From NCBI GenBank assembly GCA_013339765.2, contig CM023452.1, positions 157,612,977 to 157,676,976 of the forward strand: a stretch of 64,000 bases of DNA, in the 5' to 3' direction. Source of the DNA: Haemaphysalis longicornis (Eukaryota; Arthropoda; Arachnida; Ixodida; Ixodidae). The position numbers and the translations under genes are program-made. Of this stretch, positions 1 to 10,325 are shown in pieces. The first letter of the stretch is position 1. Each line of letters begins with the position of its first letter. The notes beneath the pieces are model-generated. The model made no database searches, was not told the origin of the DNA, and was given only the letters and a program-made list of their open reading frames with translations.

Positions 1-375
1 AATCGCATGCATATGATCTAATGTTGAGAAACTGTTTCTTAAACTGGCCTGTTGCCTTGGGCGTTGAAAATCTAAGGTCGCGCTTATGCGGTGGAGTATA
101 ACTTTTTAAACATCTAAGAATCCACTGTACAAACATCCGTATTTTCACGGACATAGCTTACGTAACAAACGTAAACTGCTTCCGTATTTTGAAAAACATA
201 GGGAGTGTTCATAAAAAAATGTAAAAAGTTTCCATACTTCAGAAAACGCAGAGAGTTTCCGTAATTCGACAAAAAGAGTAAGGAAAACAAAATTGAATCT
301 GGTTTAACTGAGATAAGATATTAGCAGAACGTAACTGCATAACCTGCAGTCGTGACATGGACCTCCTAAATGTAT
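1..375. other. AT-rich unannotated sequence
   Basis: No gene or recognised element is visible. Between about 175 and 290 there are loose repeats of a TTTCCGTA-type motif followed by A-rich stretches, which look like a decayed short tandem repeat. The right edge is the 4-bp duplication GTAT (372-375) of the adjacent LTR. Confidence 0.5.
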
Positions 376-793
376 TGTCACGTAGCCAAAAAACGGCGCA
401 GTTTTCTTGAAAAAAAAAACAAGCTTATTGAAGCGCACTTGCTCACCTTACAACTCAATGTATACACGGCGAAGCAGGTGTCAACAAAGGGACGTGCGCA
501 GGCGAGTGTCCGTGAATCGAATGCCGCGGCGTCTGCTCTGCAGGCATTCATCTTTTGGCGCGGGTGTCTCTCGAACAGTCGAATAAATCGAGAACCCTGT
601 TGCTCAAAGAAGACAATTCTAGGCTAGTGGCGTTAGGGCGAAACATTCTCCGCAATAAATGATATAACCCGTGCGGCATAAGAAAGATAGAGTGGAACAC
701 ACGCTTTGCTTGGGACGCATATACAACACCACGGTGCAGTCGTGTGTTAAAAGTAAAACATAAATAAACTAATCCAATGCATGGGTCGCGGCT
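376..793 (-). mobile_element. Solo LTR of an LTR retrotransposon, copy 1
   Basis: A 418-bp block begins TGTCACGTAG on the plus strand and is flanked by an exact 4-bp direct duplication GTAT (372-375 and 794-797). It aligns along its length with a second block at 43538-43959. The orientation is minus because an AATAA-type polyadenylation stretch lies on that strand near the TGTCACG edge. No gag, pol or second LTR is adjacent, so this looks like a solo LTR left by LTR-LTR recombination. The expected terminal CA at 792-793 reads CT, probably a point change. An 85-residue open frame inside it is not a gene. Assignment to Ty3/Gypsy is plausible but not shown. Confidence 0.7.
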
Positions 794-797
794 GTAT

Positions 798-2410
798 TGT
801 TAGTCTACAGCGCGTCGCAGAAACAAAATTCCAACGTGGCCTGCAATCACGGTGGCGCTGGTTACCACTCCTCATCCCTGGCTTCTCTTAAGGACTCTGT
901 GTGCACACAGCACCGCATTCGTCCATCGTGCATATTTTGTGTTGTTTTTGCTATGGCATGCGATGAGGGCGGGAGAAGTCTTTGTTCGCGTCGCATTTGC
1001 GGCGCTTACTTGATATCTTCTTCACATTCGCGGTGATCGCTCGATCGACAGATAGCGTGACAGCAGGTAAGCGTCATTTTTTTGCTTGCTTTGAAGTACC
1101 GTGTCGCGGGGTGCATTGCACTAACGCCTTGGTTGAACCTGACTTTGTTCTCCACCATTTCAGTGCCGTTTTTGGAGATTGCGCGACGCGGTGACGGAGA
1201 CGTCGCCGTGAGGCACCCGTCGTGCCTTTCGAGAAGGTAAGCTTGCTTTTACCTCTTTCCTTTAAGTGCTAAGACTTTCCCTCAAGGCTGATCGTAGAGA
1301 ACCACCTCAGTCCAAGCGCGATATTTACAAGCTTTGCTCGCTCATACGAGTTATCGGCGGCATGTCCTGGTGCGGCGAATGAAATCCGAAATGATTTGCC
1401 AAGCTGTACTGTAACACACACTTATGGCGCTTAGTGCATCTGGCACGGGAGAGCATCTCGTGTTGGTCGGCGGTTCTAAACAGCCGTAGGTTGTAATTGG
1501 CGTACATTTCCAACCTGCGCTGACCATAACTTTGACGTAGTTTTCTGGGGTATCTCCGCAGTCCAATAAAACAGTCCGAGGGCCGCATACATATTCAGTT
1601 ATGATTGCAATGTAAAGTTCTTTAAGAAGCCCGCTTACGATGCTGCGGCGAGTATTTGCTGTTGCTCCCTAAATAAGTTATACTGACACATCTTTTGCGG
1701 GAGTCAAGCTGCCAGTTCTGATTCTACTATTCTGATTCAATCGTCAAAGGCGTAGCTCACTATCGGAATCAGCTCAACACATTTGTGTGTTAAGAAAGGC
1801 ACCGGTCATACGGGTACAGGTGCGCCAAAAATGTAACTACACAGCTAAATTTCCCTCAGGTGTAGAAAAGTGCTGATGTACTGAACATATATAGAAGAAA
1901 TATGCCTGCAGTGATTTTTACATTTAATGATAATGTCATTTGCAGATAGCAATACGGGATGAAAAGCTGCAGCTATTGCAGAGAAACCTTTGAGCATATT
2001 CTGTTTTACAGCGGTCTGCTTAGGGATATGCTATGTCCCAATAGTTCACGCAGTGTGGTTTTCAGGAAATATGAAACCCTCAAGATCGATATTTTCAGAC
2101 GCAAAAAAAACAGGATGTACAAACAAACAATGTTGCTGTTTTGTGTTTTCTGTCGTCATGTGGGAGCCACGAGTCAAGACGTATGAAGCCCATCCCACAC
2201 ATTGTGGACCACCAGAGGAATAGTACAGTCTATTGTGCATTATTTCGCAGGCTCTGTCTGCGTGCTGAGGTCAGCTGGCTCGTTTATGACCCACGAGTCT
2301 AGGGGCCACAAAGAAGCAAAGGATACATCACTGCACTCTGACGACCTGAACAAGCATATTGAAATGGAACCAGTTACTGCCCCACCTTGTTAAGTTAAGA
2401 AACTTGTTAA
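798..2410. other. Unannotated sequence with one exon-like segment
   Basis: No protein of a recognised family is encoded here. The only structured signal is a pair of consensus-like splice sites around 1067-1236, listed separately. The rest is mixed-composition sequence with short open frames on both strands. At 2385-2425 short GTTAAG-containing repeats lead into the truncated RTE copy. Confidence 0.4.
1164..1236 (+). other. Candidate small exon (weak)
   Basis: A 73-bp segment lies between an acceptor-like CACCATTTCAG ending at 1163 and a donor GTAAGC starting at 1237. Upstream, another donor GTAAGC starts at 1067, giving a possible 97-bp intron at 1067-1163. One reading frame stays open through the segment and is compatible in phase with the open frame upstream of 1067. 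The encoded residues match no family I recognise. Splice-like matches are common by chance in 64 kb, so this stays a weak candidate. Confidence 0.15.
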
Positions 2411-3620
2411 GTTGCCTTGTTAAGTAATTAGGGGAAAGAATTTCAAAGCATGCTTACCGCACTGGACAAACAGAGGAGAACCGTGGGCCTAAAAATTAAA
2501 ATTCAGAAAACTAAAGTACTGATCAATAACCTCGGGACAGCACAGCAGTTTGAGATAGGTGGCGAGGCCGTGGAAGTAGTAAGCGAACATATCTACTTAG
2601 GCAAAGTTGTTACCCCCGATCCCAACCATAAGGCAGAGATAATTCGTAGGATAAGAATGGGGTCAAGCGCATTCCGCAGGCATTCTCAGTTAATGTATGC
2701 CAGCCTACCATTGTCTCTTAAGAAGAAAATGTACGACAGCTGCATCTTACCGGTACTCACCTACGGGGCATTAACTTGGACGCTCACTAAGAGGGTTCAA
2801 CTTAAATTGAGGACGACTCAGCGCGCAATGGAACGGAAGATAGCTGTAACCATAGAGTTTCATACTAATATATACTAGAGGGAAATCTGGCGCTGCATTC
2901 GCGTGCCGCCGTGGGCGGCGCCATTGCAGCTAGCGACGTTCCTCGCCTCCTTGGCTTGGTCAGCCACATGGCTTGTTTTTCGTCTTGAAGCCAAAAGCGG
3001 TAACACTTTTTTTATTCATCTTGCATGAAGCTTCTAAATAATCCCTGGTGAATCAATCTTTATGAAGCTTTAATTTTTTAATAACAGAACAAAATTCGAT
3101 TAATTTTCTGCAGTAAAATTGTTGCATTTTTCAGCCAAAGCCAACTTTTAAGCCTGTTCGTGAGCCATGCCAAGGACAAGTGGAACGTGCCTGTCCGGTA
3201 CATGACGGCACGCTCGCCGAAGCGCGGCTCCCCTAGACGGTGGCGCCACATTTCCCTCTAGTGTATATTAGTATGAAACTCTATGGCTGTAACATTAAGG
3301 GACAAGAAGAGGGCGGAGTGGGTCAGGGAGCAAACGCGTGTTAAGGATATATTAGTAGAGATTAGGAAGAAGAAATGGACGGGAGCAGGCCATGTAATGC
3401 GAAGGCAAGATAACCGCTTGTCATTAAGGGTAACAGAGTGGATCCCTAGAGAAGGCAAGCGTTGCAAGGGCGGCAGAAAGTTAGATGGGCAGAGGAGATC
3501 AAGAAGTTTGCGGGGATAAACTGGTCGCGTTAGTACAGGACGAGGGTGATTGGAGAATAACGGGAGAGTCATTTCCCCTGCAGTGGCCGTAGATAGGCTG
3601 GTGATGATGATGATGATGAC
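2411..3620 (+). pseudogene. RTE-type LINE, 5'-truncated copy 1, interrupted by a DNA element
   Basis: This is the C-terminal part of an RTE-type reverse transcriptase ORF. The left part (2450-2850) carries a DKQ..TVGLKI segment, a YLGKVVTPDPNH segment and the ILPVLTYGALTW segment typical of the family. The right part (3286-3519) carries DKKRAEWVREQTRVKD, HVMRRQDN and VTEWIPREGK. The two halves are in one frame if the 435-bp insert at 2851-3285 and one 8-bp duplication are discounted. The left edge lies just after the catalytic box; only the VALLSN stretch survives and a stop follows it. A frameshift near 3475 and stops after 3519 kill the end. The 3' end is a short GATGAT tail (about 3601-3619), as expected of RTE elements. 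Confidence 0.88.
2851..3285. mobile_element. Non-autonomous TIR DNA transposon (MITE-like) inside RTE copy 1
   Basis: The element is 435 bp. Its ends are inverted repeats of about 43 bp: the left end starts CATAGAGTTTCATACTAATA, and the reverse complement of the right end is nearly identical, with a few mismatches such as TATATAC versus TATACAC. It is flanked by an exact 8-bp duplication GCTGTAAC (2843-2850 and 3286-3293). It has no coding capacity. An 8-bp duplication with CA...TG ends fits hAT or P-type transposases; the ends do not decide between them. It inserted into an already resident RTE copy, which gives the relative age. Confidence 0.9.
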
Positions 3621-3813
3621 TTCCCCACAGCTATCACAGGGCCCCTGCCAATGTACATTGATTCACGCGGATAGCCAATTGTTCGCCAGTGTAAAGATGT
3701 CGACCTTTTCGCAAAGAATTTTCCACTGCTTCCCTGAAGCTACATAGCCATCAACAAGTGTAATATTGGCTGTCCAGAGGTAGTTTACTTAGTATTTCCG
3801 CATGAAAAATACT
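3621..3813. other. Short unannotated spacer
   Basis: This runs between the RTE tail and the left target duplication of the next SINE. No gene or repeat was recognised in it. Confidence 0.5.
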
Positions 3814-3827
3814 GAGAACAAGAACAA

Positions 3828-4061
3828 CCCGCCGCGATGGCTTAGTGGCTAAGGCGTTGCGGGGCTGAGCACGAGGTCACGGGTTCGATTCCAGGCCATG
3901 GCGGCCGCTTCTCTGATGGAGGCGAAACGAAAAAAGGCCCGTGTGTACGAGATTTCGGCGCACGTTAACGATCCCCAGGTGGTCAAAATTATTCGGGAGC
4001 CCTCCACTACTGCGCGCCTCATTGCCTGCGTTGCGTCGGTGCGTTAATCCCTACAATCAAC
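3828..4061 (+). mobile_element. tRNA-derived SINE (Ruka-like), copy 1
   Basis: The element starts CCCGCCGCGATGGC and contains an RNA polymerase III A box (TGGCTTAGTGGC, 3838-3849) and a perfect B box (GGTTCGATTCC, 3882-3892), followed by the conserved non-tRNA body including CCCAGGTGGTCAAAATTA. It ends in TACAATCAA. An exact 14-bp duplication, GAGAACAAGAACAA, flanks it at 3814-3827 and 4062-4075, so both ends are fixed. The tRNA-like head with a unique body and a short tail is the architecture described for the tick SINE Ruka. It needs a LINE partner for mobility. Confidence 0.93.
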
Positions 4062-4075
4062 GAGAACAAGAACAA

Positions 4076-6370
4076 AATAAATTACAACTCGTAGATATAT
4101 TTTGGTTGCCCGAGATGGTGTTTACTTTGTTTTTGTCCTCTTTTTTGCCTCTCCTGCTCTCTCGGTCTCTCTTGGCTCTCGTGATGTCGTTTTCGCTTAG
4201 GCTCTCTGTGAGGATACATTATCACATCTAATTTGCAAAGGAACTCTGTGAACAATGAATACGTTAAAAAAGAACCGCGTGAAATGTCTCTGGAAGGTCA
4301 AAATTAATTCCAGGCCCTGCACAAAATTACCCGGCATAACCCAGGTGTAGCTTTGGCGAGTTAAACCTTTTAATTCTTTTTACATTTCTAAAATTTCTTT
4401 TGGATACTTGCTCAAAAAGTGCATTGGGTGCGTGTTCACCTTCAGGAAACTCAGAATAGATTGTTGACCTGCCAGTAGCTCAAGACAAAGGCATGCTGCA
4501 GGTCACAGGTATGATATTTGGCTGTAACTCCTGTTTCTTATTGAGAAGTATTAAAGGGCTTGTGTACATGCTATGTGCACGTGAAAAATTCCAGGTGTGC
4601 CAATCGAAGGCCAACTGCACTGAAATTTCGCTTGGGCCAAATTGTTTTTCGACGTACATTGTGTATCACAAAACCAACTGGAACATTACTGGTAGCCCTG
4701 TGGATTGCCATGATAAACCGTTGGAAATGTTCAAGAAAGCTCCGTCGCAGACAACGTGAGACCTGCTAGCGGATCGTACAAACAGCGATGAAGTGGAAGT
4801 GGCATTGCAGCCGACCAGGTGATTGGTCCTCTAGCCAGCCAGGGGAACCCGTCATGCGCTTCCCCTGGACCCGCTGCAAATGTGAAGAGGTTGTGCGGAG
4901 GTTTGCTCCAGCTTGCCTGCTAGGACGTCAATTCAGCCAGCTGTAATGTCCGCACTCTTCTCAATTTTAGTTTCGGAATCGCCGATTTTTGATGGTCGTT
5001 TGTGCCATGCATACGGGTATGTCAGCTGTCATGTTTTGTATCTTGCTGTCTTTTTAGGCAGTATATATATAAAAATGTTTTTCAAGGAGTCACAATTTAG
5101 TGCAGTGTTACTTTATTCCGGATTGTTGCGCTATAGCACCCCTCATAGCGAATTATCGAGCGTTGAGCTCGAGATTTATTTTTGATTAAATGCCGCTAGC
5201 CAAACAGTGGAAGGCAATGTTTATCACAAGCATTTTCGATTGCTTGCAGGCAGCATCTATCAGTGGCGCTGCTCTTTTTGCGAGCGAGAGGTGGTATCCG
5301 CGGAACTCACCAACCTCAGACAGACAATTTGCCTGTTGCTACTCGTGTGCTGTGTACTCATCCTGAGGTATGCTGAGCCAGCAGATACCGCACTTGAATT
5401 TATCCAGAGGTTAGTTGCTTTTTCAGCAGGCGTAGCATTGTTTCGTTGTTTGCCGCATACTCATGTGCGGAGTTCATTTGTTGTCATGGACTTAATTTTC
5501 TTGGTAAAGCTTGGACATGTAGGGCAGATATGAATATTAATTTTTTTTAATTTTCTGTTTTAGATATTCTGTCATCCATGCCATTCAGTCCAGCAGTAGA
5601 GCAACAGCGTCCGTAGTTCCGATAGGTTTTTAATGAACACTATGAACTGGATAAGAAGGAACCTAAAATAACCTGGGTTGTTGTATAAGCTTGCACGAAA
5701 GTTGCGTAATAGAGGTCACGGAGTCCGTATTGCGTTTTCCGTAGTCTTAAAACTGTCCGCCTCCAAAATTACGGAAAGTGGTTGGCACTACAATAGCTCC
5801 GGGTTGTTCCATAAACCAGAGAAAATTTTTTTACAGTACACGCTGGCGAGTCTGAAATTTCTAAGCTCTTCGGCCTCTCTTTTCTTCCGCAGAAAAGCTA
5901 AATTCGCGTTTTTCCATGCCTTTCGCACTGTTAAAGTCATCATGCGCTGCGGTAATAGGTTCGCAAACTTTGTCAGCACAGTGTTCCAACCAGTGTAACC
6001 ATATAAGGCATAAAAGTAACGCCATGGAGGCACACAAGCCGGCAAGCGGTGCTATTTTTGTGTTTAGCGGTGTTTCGAGATTTCCGCTTCCACGTCCTCA
6101 CCGCTAACTTCTACCCGGTCGCCTGTTAACAACACTGCTTAACATGAAGCAAAACGGCATCGTCGGACACACTTCTGCTGCTGAAATGCTGTTACATGCG
6201 TTCTCTTTGTTTCGAATTCTGAATGATGTCAGTATCGCGCAGCCCCATAGCAGAGAGGACAAGCTAAGTCTAACAAAGTTGACCAACTAAAACGGATAAA
6301 CAACAAAATGGCGGCGCCCGTGAAGCGTTGCAGTGTACACAAATGTCACGTTATGCAGACTGACCAATTA
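4076..6370. other. Unannotated sequence
   Basis: Several open frames of 60-110 codons occur (for example 4493-4759, 5207-5533 and 5678-5998) but none has a recognisable domain and they overlap frames on the other strand. No repeat boundary was found. A host intron or intergenic region is the simplest reading. Confidence 0.4.
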
Positions 6371-6604
6371 TTACGGCGGTGGAACGGAACAATAGGAGAA
6401 AAGAGAACCGACATTCTGTAGGCTTATCTGGTAACACCACTTCCCACCAAGGCACAATATATGGGCTGTAATTCCGTCATTTCCTGCAGATTTTGCATTA
6501 ATTGCTTGGGGCGCCGTTTTCACTTCCTCTTTCGTGACACCCGGAACATGTGCGACATCGGTAATGAATGACAATTCCTTTCGCGGCGTCAGGGTCAGTA
6601 GCCT
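6371..6604 (-). pseudogene. LINE reverse transcriptase N-terminal fragment
   Basis: The minus-strand frame reads VTKEEVKTAPQAINAKSAG followed by NDGITAHIL. This resembles the segment before the reverse transcriptase core in Jockey/CR1/I-type LINEs, where an alternating helix is followed by a K.APG.DGIT motif. The fragment is about 75 residues and ends at a stop at 6371. The P of the APG motif is missing. There are no flanking hallmarks, so it is an isolated decayed piece. The exact clade cannot be fixed. Confidence 0.6.
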
Positions 6605-7324
6605 ACAATTTTGTATAAAGTACCTCCGATAATTTAACTACATACTACATGTTGCTTTTATATTGCCATTTCATCCCTGAGTGTTGCTTTAGTAGTTGTT
6701 GAAAGAAAATTATCGGAGCCGAATCTGATTGTGAACGGGGAAGCAGTATCCACTCCTCAACGTCAAATATTCTATGTTGACTTGTCCGGTCAGTGCAATT
6801 TCACACTCGCAAATATGGCCTCTGACCAGACGATGTTTCCTCAAATACTTGAGTACACCAGCGCGAGCTTGTGTGGTCGGTGGCCTTCCCTGACTTCATA
6901 CCTTCTATTTTTACCATTGGCTGGTTTTCTGGCAGTAGTTTTCAAATTTCCTTATTGTTTTACAGTTGCTTCGAATCTTGCACGTTGTATGCATGAATGT
7001 CGGCAGTCTGCCCTTTGTTGAACTATTGCGACAATTCGTCCAATTCTCTTCGGTCTCTCGTACAGCCATTCTTCTGTGCTTTTCATTAACGTATCCAGTT
7101 TAAGATGGACAGCTCCACTACGCTACATATTGCAAGGTCATTGATGGCGTCGCAATGACCTTAAGCCACCGGCGCGCAAGCAGCGCCTTTCTGATCGCAT
7201 TGCTTGCTCAAATCTTCTGCGGTGCGGTACCACGGAACTACACGAGGCGAAACGGCTGCTTGGCCTGTGCGTCATCGCGCAGCGGCAGCCGTATTATCTT
7301 TGCGCGCAGTTCAGCGCAAGCGAA
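6605..7324. other. Unannotated sequence
   Basis: A 96-residue frame at 6731-7021 contains one hydrophobic stretch but no recognisable domain and uses a non-ATG start. Nothing else stands out. Confidence 0.35.
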
Positions 7325-7700
7325 CCACCTGACTAGACCAGGAAGGAAAGAACAAACGCCGCAATCGAGCAGTTAGCTTTGACGAAGAGTACTTGTTCGA
7401 AGACTCCTTGAGACGGCCCGACTCCTTTGGCTCTCTCCACCAGCCAAAGCTGGTCGGCAGGGTCTGACCTGGATAGTGTTCTCTCCCCGTGCTCAGTCCA
7501 GAAGAAGGCAGTGGGGATACGTGGGGGTTCTTATCACAGCATGAGAAGGTGCCGGTGCCCGGAACATCGCAGAAGCGGCAATGCGAGGAGTACAGGGTGG
7601 GGGCCACAATAGGGGGTCCATTTGTGTTGTTAAAAGCGTTGGTTAGGATGCCTCGCAGGTGGCGTTCTTGTACTTTCGTAAAGGATTTAACGACTAATAT
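7325..7700 (-). pseudogene. I-clade LINE 3' fragment, copy A
   Basis: On the minus strand this aligns with copies B (21910-22400) and C (58378-58975). The shared part is the C-terminal tail after RNase H: a segment beginning APTLYSS, a CRFC pair that starts a zinc-knuckle-like motif, CDKNPH, then an acidic serine/proline-rich end. In this copy the H of the CX2C...H...C knuckle is lost and the frame is broken near 7540. The 3' end is close to a C/T-rich stretch corresponding to the tail of copy B. It is a dead fragment. Confidence 0.75.
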
Positions 7701-8654
7701 ATGCGAATATTGGGTGGACTGAGTTCACAAGAACGAAGACTAATAAAACACGATGCTCGCGCACGAAAGCGCTGCTTGGCCGGCACCTTTTCCGGTGCCT
7801 GCTTCCTGGCTTGCAACCACGTATGGAGCGCCGGTGGGCTGTCTACGTGTGACATTGGGCGCAAGGGTAAACATGAATTCACCCATCCCGTAGGCATAGC
7901 TATACGGCAAGCTGAAAAATCCAAAGCGAAAGCAAACTTTCCCGTAACACTGTGCGCACGGTTTGCTTTTGCTCGGGATAACTGTAGGTTTAGGAGCCGT
8001 TTTTTGTGGGAACTTCCATTCACCTTGTGGCTGTTTTTTCTCCTACGGCTAGTTTAATGAATGACTGCATTCATGAAACGATTGTTGCCTCTATTAGAAA
8101 ACAGCAATAATTATTTCTAAAGTAGCACTTTGAATTCTTCTGATTTAGTTCTTATAGAGGGAAGAGTAGGATTCCTCCGTTTTAGTAGCTCATTCTTTCC
8201 ATTCTTCAATCTACGCATATGCGGCTTGAGACTATTCATGGATCCCCAGTTTTTACACTGTCAGTTAACAGTTCTCTGCGAGATAAGGTTGTGCGCTACA
8301 ACTATTACTACAGTGCTTTACGTATCATGCATGGAGCGACACTTACAGTGAAATAATTTTTCCCCAGTTGGGCCTTTCTATGCGCATTTCAAGTGTTATG
8401 CTTTTGCCGAAGATGTTCCCCATAGAACGTTACTTCTTTCGGCGAAGCCAACCCGCATTAGGCCAACCGGCGTCGACATAGGATGCTCACCTACCGAGAA
8501 ATAACCCAAACTATAGATTAACATAAAAAGAAATAACTAGACACGGACCGCAGACACAGTAAAACTGAAGCTGCAATCTGGCGAAAATTACACGTGGGAA
8601 CCTACGCAACTCATCTACACTTAGTATACTCTACCCAGGTCAATTTGATGACAA
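7701..8654. other. Unannotated sequence
   Basis: Open frames on both strands (for example 7694-8023 minus and 7701-8057 plus) are mirror shadows of each other with no recognised domain. No repeat was identified. Confidence 0.35.
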
Positions 8655-8905
8655 ATGCAAACATTGGTAAAGTCTGGCAAGCGTGGTCCACATGATATGG
8701 ACGAGCCCACAGATATCAGACGGCACACACTCCATAGACACTCGGGAGCCTGTGATGTTCAGCTCAGACCTAGAAGCCCAACGGAATATCATCAATCAAG
8801 CATAGAGCCACCAAGTCCCAAGGGATACCTGTCGACTCCTAGCACGGGTTTAAAAAACCCATCGACTGATACTGAATAAAAGTTTTTCATCATCAAAATC
8901 CCACC
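8655..8905 (+). mobile_element. Probable 3' end of a LINE or related retroelement
   Basis: A 74-codon frame rich in P, S and H ends at 8879 and is followed directly by GAATAAAAG and a TTTTTCATCATCA tail at 8876-8898. A short ORF end, a polyadenylation-like signal and a short repeat tail together look like the 3' terminus of a 5'-truncated retroelement. The frame itself is not from a family I can name, and no target duplication was found. Confidence 0.35.
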
Positions 8906-10129
8906 GCGTACTCCCCTTACTATGGTGCCCCTATTTTTTCATTAGAGGCGCCTATGATGATACCGTTTTTTGCGTTATCCATTGCAAATACAACTTCTTC
9001 GTAGAAAACGTCCACGACGAGTGCCCAGCAGTAATTCTCGACACTGGAGTACAGCTACACTTATCCAGGGTGGCGCGCACATTATTTCTCAAAGTCGGCG
9101 ACAAAAAACGGATAGTACGTTTCTCCCCGTACTCCTTTGCGTATTCGGCCTCTTGGGGCTCTCTGGGCGATGCGAACAGCCCTCTGGCGGTGATGAACAA
9201 TCAGAAAAACGCACACGCATAACCTTAGGGTCCTTGCGCAGGGCCTTGCTACTGGTGGAATGTCTGCCATCCTCGAACCCTTGGCTTTCAGCCACACGCT
9301 GAAGGGCACAACTGTTTGTCGGTTCGCTGCCCCGAGGGGCTCGATGACGCCGTGGCACGTGGGTGACCTACTACGCTAACCCAATCACCCTCGAGCCATT
9401 CCTCTCCTGCGCCGCCATTTAATACGCCATAACGCGCACGACCGAGCTTCGTCGCTGGCGCGAGCCTGATATCCACGGTTAGCCCCGCGTGCCGGGGTTT
9501 GTTGGCAGACTCGAACGCGACACTTCGTCCATACGAGAGGCCTTGGGAAAGAGAATCGTTCTGATTGTTATCGTAGATAGTGCTATTGGATGGGTGTCCG
9601 ATGACGCGCGCAGTACAAACGGGGAATCTGCGGGAAACGTTGAATGACGACAGCAGCTGCTGGTAGTGATATTTTTTTGGTCGATGCGGATTTGTGGCTG
9701 GGCGATCCAGGTTAGTGAACGTCTGAGATGATGGGTTGAAATCCACAACACAACGACACAACACAACGACCAACAGAACGAAGACACCACAAAGCGTAGT
9801 GTGGTGCCTTCCTTCTGTTTGTCGCGTCCTTGTTTTGCGGATTTTATACCATCGTGTCAAAAGACCAGCTAGCCCCTCAAATCGCTTTCATAGAGAACTT
9901 CGTGAAGCTTACTTACAAAAGGGGCCGTGAAGACACGTTACATGTTTCCTCCGTTTGTAATAAGTATCCATTGGTAAGTAACTCAGCTCTATTACAGCAA
10001 CAAAATAAGTTTTTAACAAAAAAAAATGTAACAAATAATAAAGACTTCATATATCGCGCTACAATTACGAAGTAGCTCCAGGAGTGATTCAATAGTGTAG
10101 TACTAAAGGTATAGTCACCAGCGTGGTAA
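8906..10129. other. Unannotated, possibly repeat-derived sequence
   Basis: The longest open frame (9288-9860, minus, 190 codons) has a single hydrophobic segment and no recognised domain. At about 9745-9795 ACAACGAC-type short repeats occur. The segment 9820-9880 resembles repetitive tick sequence from memory only, so I make no family call. Confidence 0.3.
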
Positions 10130-10325
10130 CTGCATTCCAGAATTCAAGGGATGCGATCAAACAGAACTACAGGCCCCACCACAACCGCCCAGTCATTGGT
10201 GGTGACTCTGCTTGGCAGCCCCATCCGCACAAATAAGATACTATCACGACGTATAGACCTCGCCACAAATTGGCTGGGTAGTCGCCATTGGTTGACGTGT
10301 TTTCTTTGATATCTTGCAAATTTCT
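10130..10325 (+). repeat. Dispersed repeat, copy 1 (paired with 21335-21505)
   Basis: The string GATCAAAC followed by GAACTA and AGGCCC near 10153 recurs near 21354 in the same orientation. Further patchy similarity follows, including a GTAGTCGCCA / GGAGTCGCCA motif and a TTTTACACG-like end. Divergence is high and no ends could be defined. It is a decayed interspersed repeat of unknown class. Confidence 0.4.

Noticed and set aside
3829..3900. A tRNA gene at the SINE head
   Set aside because: The B box is perfect, but the block is the head of a SINE with exact target duplications and four relatives in the window.
9288..9860. 190-codon minus-strand frame
   Set aside because: No domain, no family, overlapping frames on the other strand, and it lies in sequence that looks repeat-derived. 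A chance frame is likelier than a gene.
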